Below are positions 62,744-64,000 of a DNA stretch of 64,000 nt, piece after piece. The notes beneath the pieces are model-generated. The model searched no databases and was not told where the DNA came from. It saw only the letters and a list, made by a program, of their open reading frames with translations. The position numbers and the translations under genes are program-made. The DNA comes from an uncultured Desulfovibrio sp. (lineage in GTDB: Bacteria > Desulfobacterota > Desulfovibrionia > Desulfovibrionales > Desulfovibrionaceae). The DNA lies in the NCBI RefSeq assembly GCF_944324525.1, contig NZ_CALUWS010000002.1, positions 87,289 to 151,288 of the forward strand, given 5' to 3'. The number at the start of each line of letters is the position of its first letter. Position 1 is the stretch's first letter.

Positions 62744-63660
62744 TTCGTCCGGGGCCGGGCAAAGGCCAGCAGGGCCACGCCGAGGACCAGCAGACCGATG
62801 CCGCAGCAGTCGGCTGTGGAAACATCCTCGCCAAGCAGGAAGATGCCCCAGCAGGCGGCGGCAAGAGGTTCGGCAAGGGCCAGCGTAGCCGCTGTCGCCG
62901 CCGGGGTGCGCGCCAGCCCGGCCGTGGTCAGGCTGAAGGCCAGCGCCGCGGTGACCACCCCCAGATAGAGGGCCGTGCCCGCACCGGCTGCACTGGCCAG
63001 CCAGCCTATGGGAAAAAGCAGCAGCATGGGCAGCAGCAGCGTGCCGCTCAGGCCGCACAGCATGAGCATGACGCTGTCCGGCGTGAAGCGGACGCCCAGC
63101 GGCTTGCTGAAGACGAAATAGCAGGCATAGCCCGCACCGGCCGCCAGCGGCAGGACCAGCCGCTGCCAGTCCGCCGATGTCCCCTCGCCCAGATTAAGAC
63201 AGACGAGCCCCGCCAGCGCCAGCGCCGTGGAGGGATACCAGAGCAGCGCCGGACGTTCGCCCAGCACGGCCCAGGCCAGCAGCGCGGCCACCAACGGCGA
63301 GAAGCCGATGGCCACCACCGTGCCCACGGCCACGCCCGCGAGCTGCACCCCTTTGAAAAAACAGATTTGGAAGGCCACCAGTCCCAGCGCGGCAGGGAGC
63401 ACCCAGCGCAAGGGCCATTCCCCCAGCCGCGGCAGCCTGCCCCGGCAGGCGCACCAGGCAAACAGGGCCAGCGCCGCGACCTGCATGCGCAAGGCCCCGA
63501 TGACGTACGGCGTCGCCCCTTCGGGAGCAAAGGCCTGCGCCGTGCCTGAGGTACTGAAACAAAGCGCCCCCAGCAGCACCAGCACCGCGCCGCTGGAGCC
63601 CGCTTTTTGCTGCTCAGGGGGAGAACCATTGCCGGGGGAAGGAGACGGTGATCTGTTCAC
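62740..63660 (-). CDS. DMT-superfamily (EamA) transporter
   Basis: A 306-residue inner membrane exporter with ten hydrophobic segments in two EamA repeats (VLLGALCFSTSGTAQAFAP starts the first; LVLPLAAGAGYACYFVFSKP starts the second). EamA proteins export amino acids or other metabolites; the substrate is unknown. Translation probably starts at GTG 63660. The hydrophilic N-terminus (about 23 residues) is Pro/Ser/Gly-rich. Its TAG stop belongs to the terminal repeat of the family B element, so the insertion probably set or trimmed the C-terminus (LLAFARPRTN). Confidence 0.88.
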   Translation of the reverse strand: MNRSPSPSPGNGSPPEQQKAGSSGAVLVLLGALCFSTSGTAQAFAPEGATPYVIGALRMQVAALALFAWCACRGRLPRLGEWPLRWVLPAALGLVAFQICFFKGVQLAGVAVGTVVAIGFSPLVAALLAWAVLGERPALLWYPSTALALAGLVCLNLGEGTSADWQRLVLPLAAGAGYACYFVFSKPLGVRFTPDSVMLMLCGLSGTLLLPMLLLFPIGWLASAAGAGTALYLGVVTAALAFSLTTAGLARTPAATAATLALAEPLAAACWGIFLLGEDVSTADCCGIGLLVLGVALLAFARPRTN

Positions 63661-63989
63661 AGGTTTTCTCCGTCAAAAGAAAATACGCGGGGAACAAGGC
63701 TCACTCGGGAACAGGACGAGGCCTCCGCCGACGGCAAACACGCCCGCCCCGGCGGCCGCCCCGTCATCCCTGCCTGAGCATGCCTGTTTTCCCGCATGCA
63801 GGCAATGAGAATTTTTGCACAAGCAAAACCTTCCGCCCGTCAGCCCGCCCGCAGGGCGTGCGCAATGCGCTGCACTCCTTCACGCCCCCTTTTTGTAAAA
63901 AAATGCGGAAAAAAATTTTTTCCCTCTAGATAGTGCCGTCAAATTAAAAACATGTTATAATCTCTTCACTTACAATGAGGAGAGACCGT
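63661..63989 (+). promoter_or_regulatory. Intergenic region with an extended -10 promoter
   Basis: A 329-bp gap between divergent genes. The only clear signal is TATAAT at 63956-63961 with TG one base upstream (63953-63954), an extended -10 element 28 bases before the gene start at 63990; no good -35 is seen. GGAAAAAAATTTTTTCC (63907-63923), almost a palindrome, lies about 30 bases further up. The rest holds nothing I recognise. Confidence 0.6.
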
Positions 63990-64000
63990 ATGGCGGCACA
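63990..64000 (+). CDS. Start of a gene cut by the window edge
   Basis: ATG 63990 (Met-Ala-Ala-His) preceded by GAGGAGAG at seven bases and by an extended -10 promoter. Only three full codons and part of a fourth are visible, so no function can be given. Confidence 0.55.

Overview
This GC-rich window (about 64% by eye) looks like a chromosome segment from a Desulfovibrio-type sulfate reducer (Desulfovibrionaceae). The evidence is a CcmE with a Cys-x-x-x-Tyr heme site in a ccm operon lacking ccmG/ccmH, a 1193-residue FAD/Fe-S dehydrogenase of the type seen in these bacteria, the flagellar order flhA-flhF-flhG-fliA-cheY-fliL, and a hypF. Nothing suggests a prophage, plasmid or CRISPR array. The genus is an inference from gene content, not from a database match.

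Layout. 1-7029: flagellar export, placement and regulation genes, ending in two little-known proteins. 7056-14534: NhaC-family antiporter, giant FAD/Fe-S dehydrogenase, large membrane protein. 14676-20589 (minus): tripartite RND efflux pump. 20939-25063 (minus): membrane-anchored unknown, orphan xdhC, topA. 25367-30008: a cluster of paralogous lipoproteins with TraT-like architecture in all stages of decay (frameshifted, internally deleted, fragmentary and intact). 30078-36312: unknown protein, lysozyme-like protein, family 9 glycosyltransferase, a helical pair resembling flagellar chaperones, an immunity-like protein. 36702-36778 (minus): initiator tRNA. 37366-42891: 1627-residue autotransporter with its own Skp-like chaperone. 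43195-47087: MFS transporter, M20 amidohydrolase, CBS-domain membrane protein. 47182-52639: ccmEFABCD plus TPR protein. 53295-63660: Hsp20, HypF, acyltransferase, XRE-cupin regulator, acyl-CoA ligase, SppA protease, DMT exporter; a further gene starts at 63990.

Most unusual are two families of dispersed non-coding repeats. Family A (about 140 bp; copies at 30467, 36374, 43022, 52639, 54106, 62191, plus short or partial ones at 14533 and 35011) has ends of the form GAGC(A/G)TTT and folds into three hairpins. It sits in gene ends and often begins on a stop codon. Family B is a non-autonomous, transposon-like element. Its complete copy (62330-62743) has perfect 17-bp terminal inverted repeats on CTAG and two 73-bp tandem units whose hairpin stems carry compensatory base-pair changes. 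Degraded copies lie at 26085, 42940, 52901 and about 56880. A and B lie side by side or close together at three loci, and B ends supply the stop codons of two genes.

Protein names rest on reading motifs in translated sequence; no database search was run. Starts were chosen from ribosome-binding sites and family N-termini.
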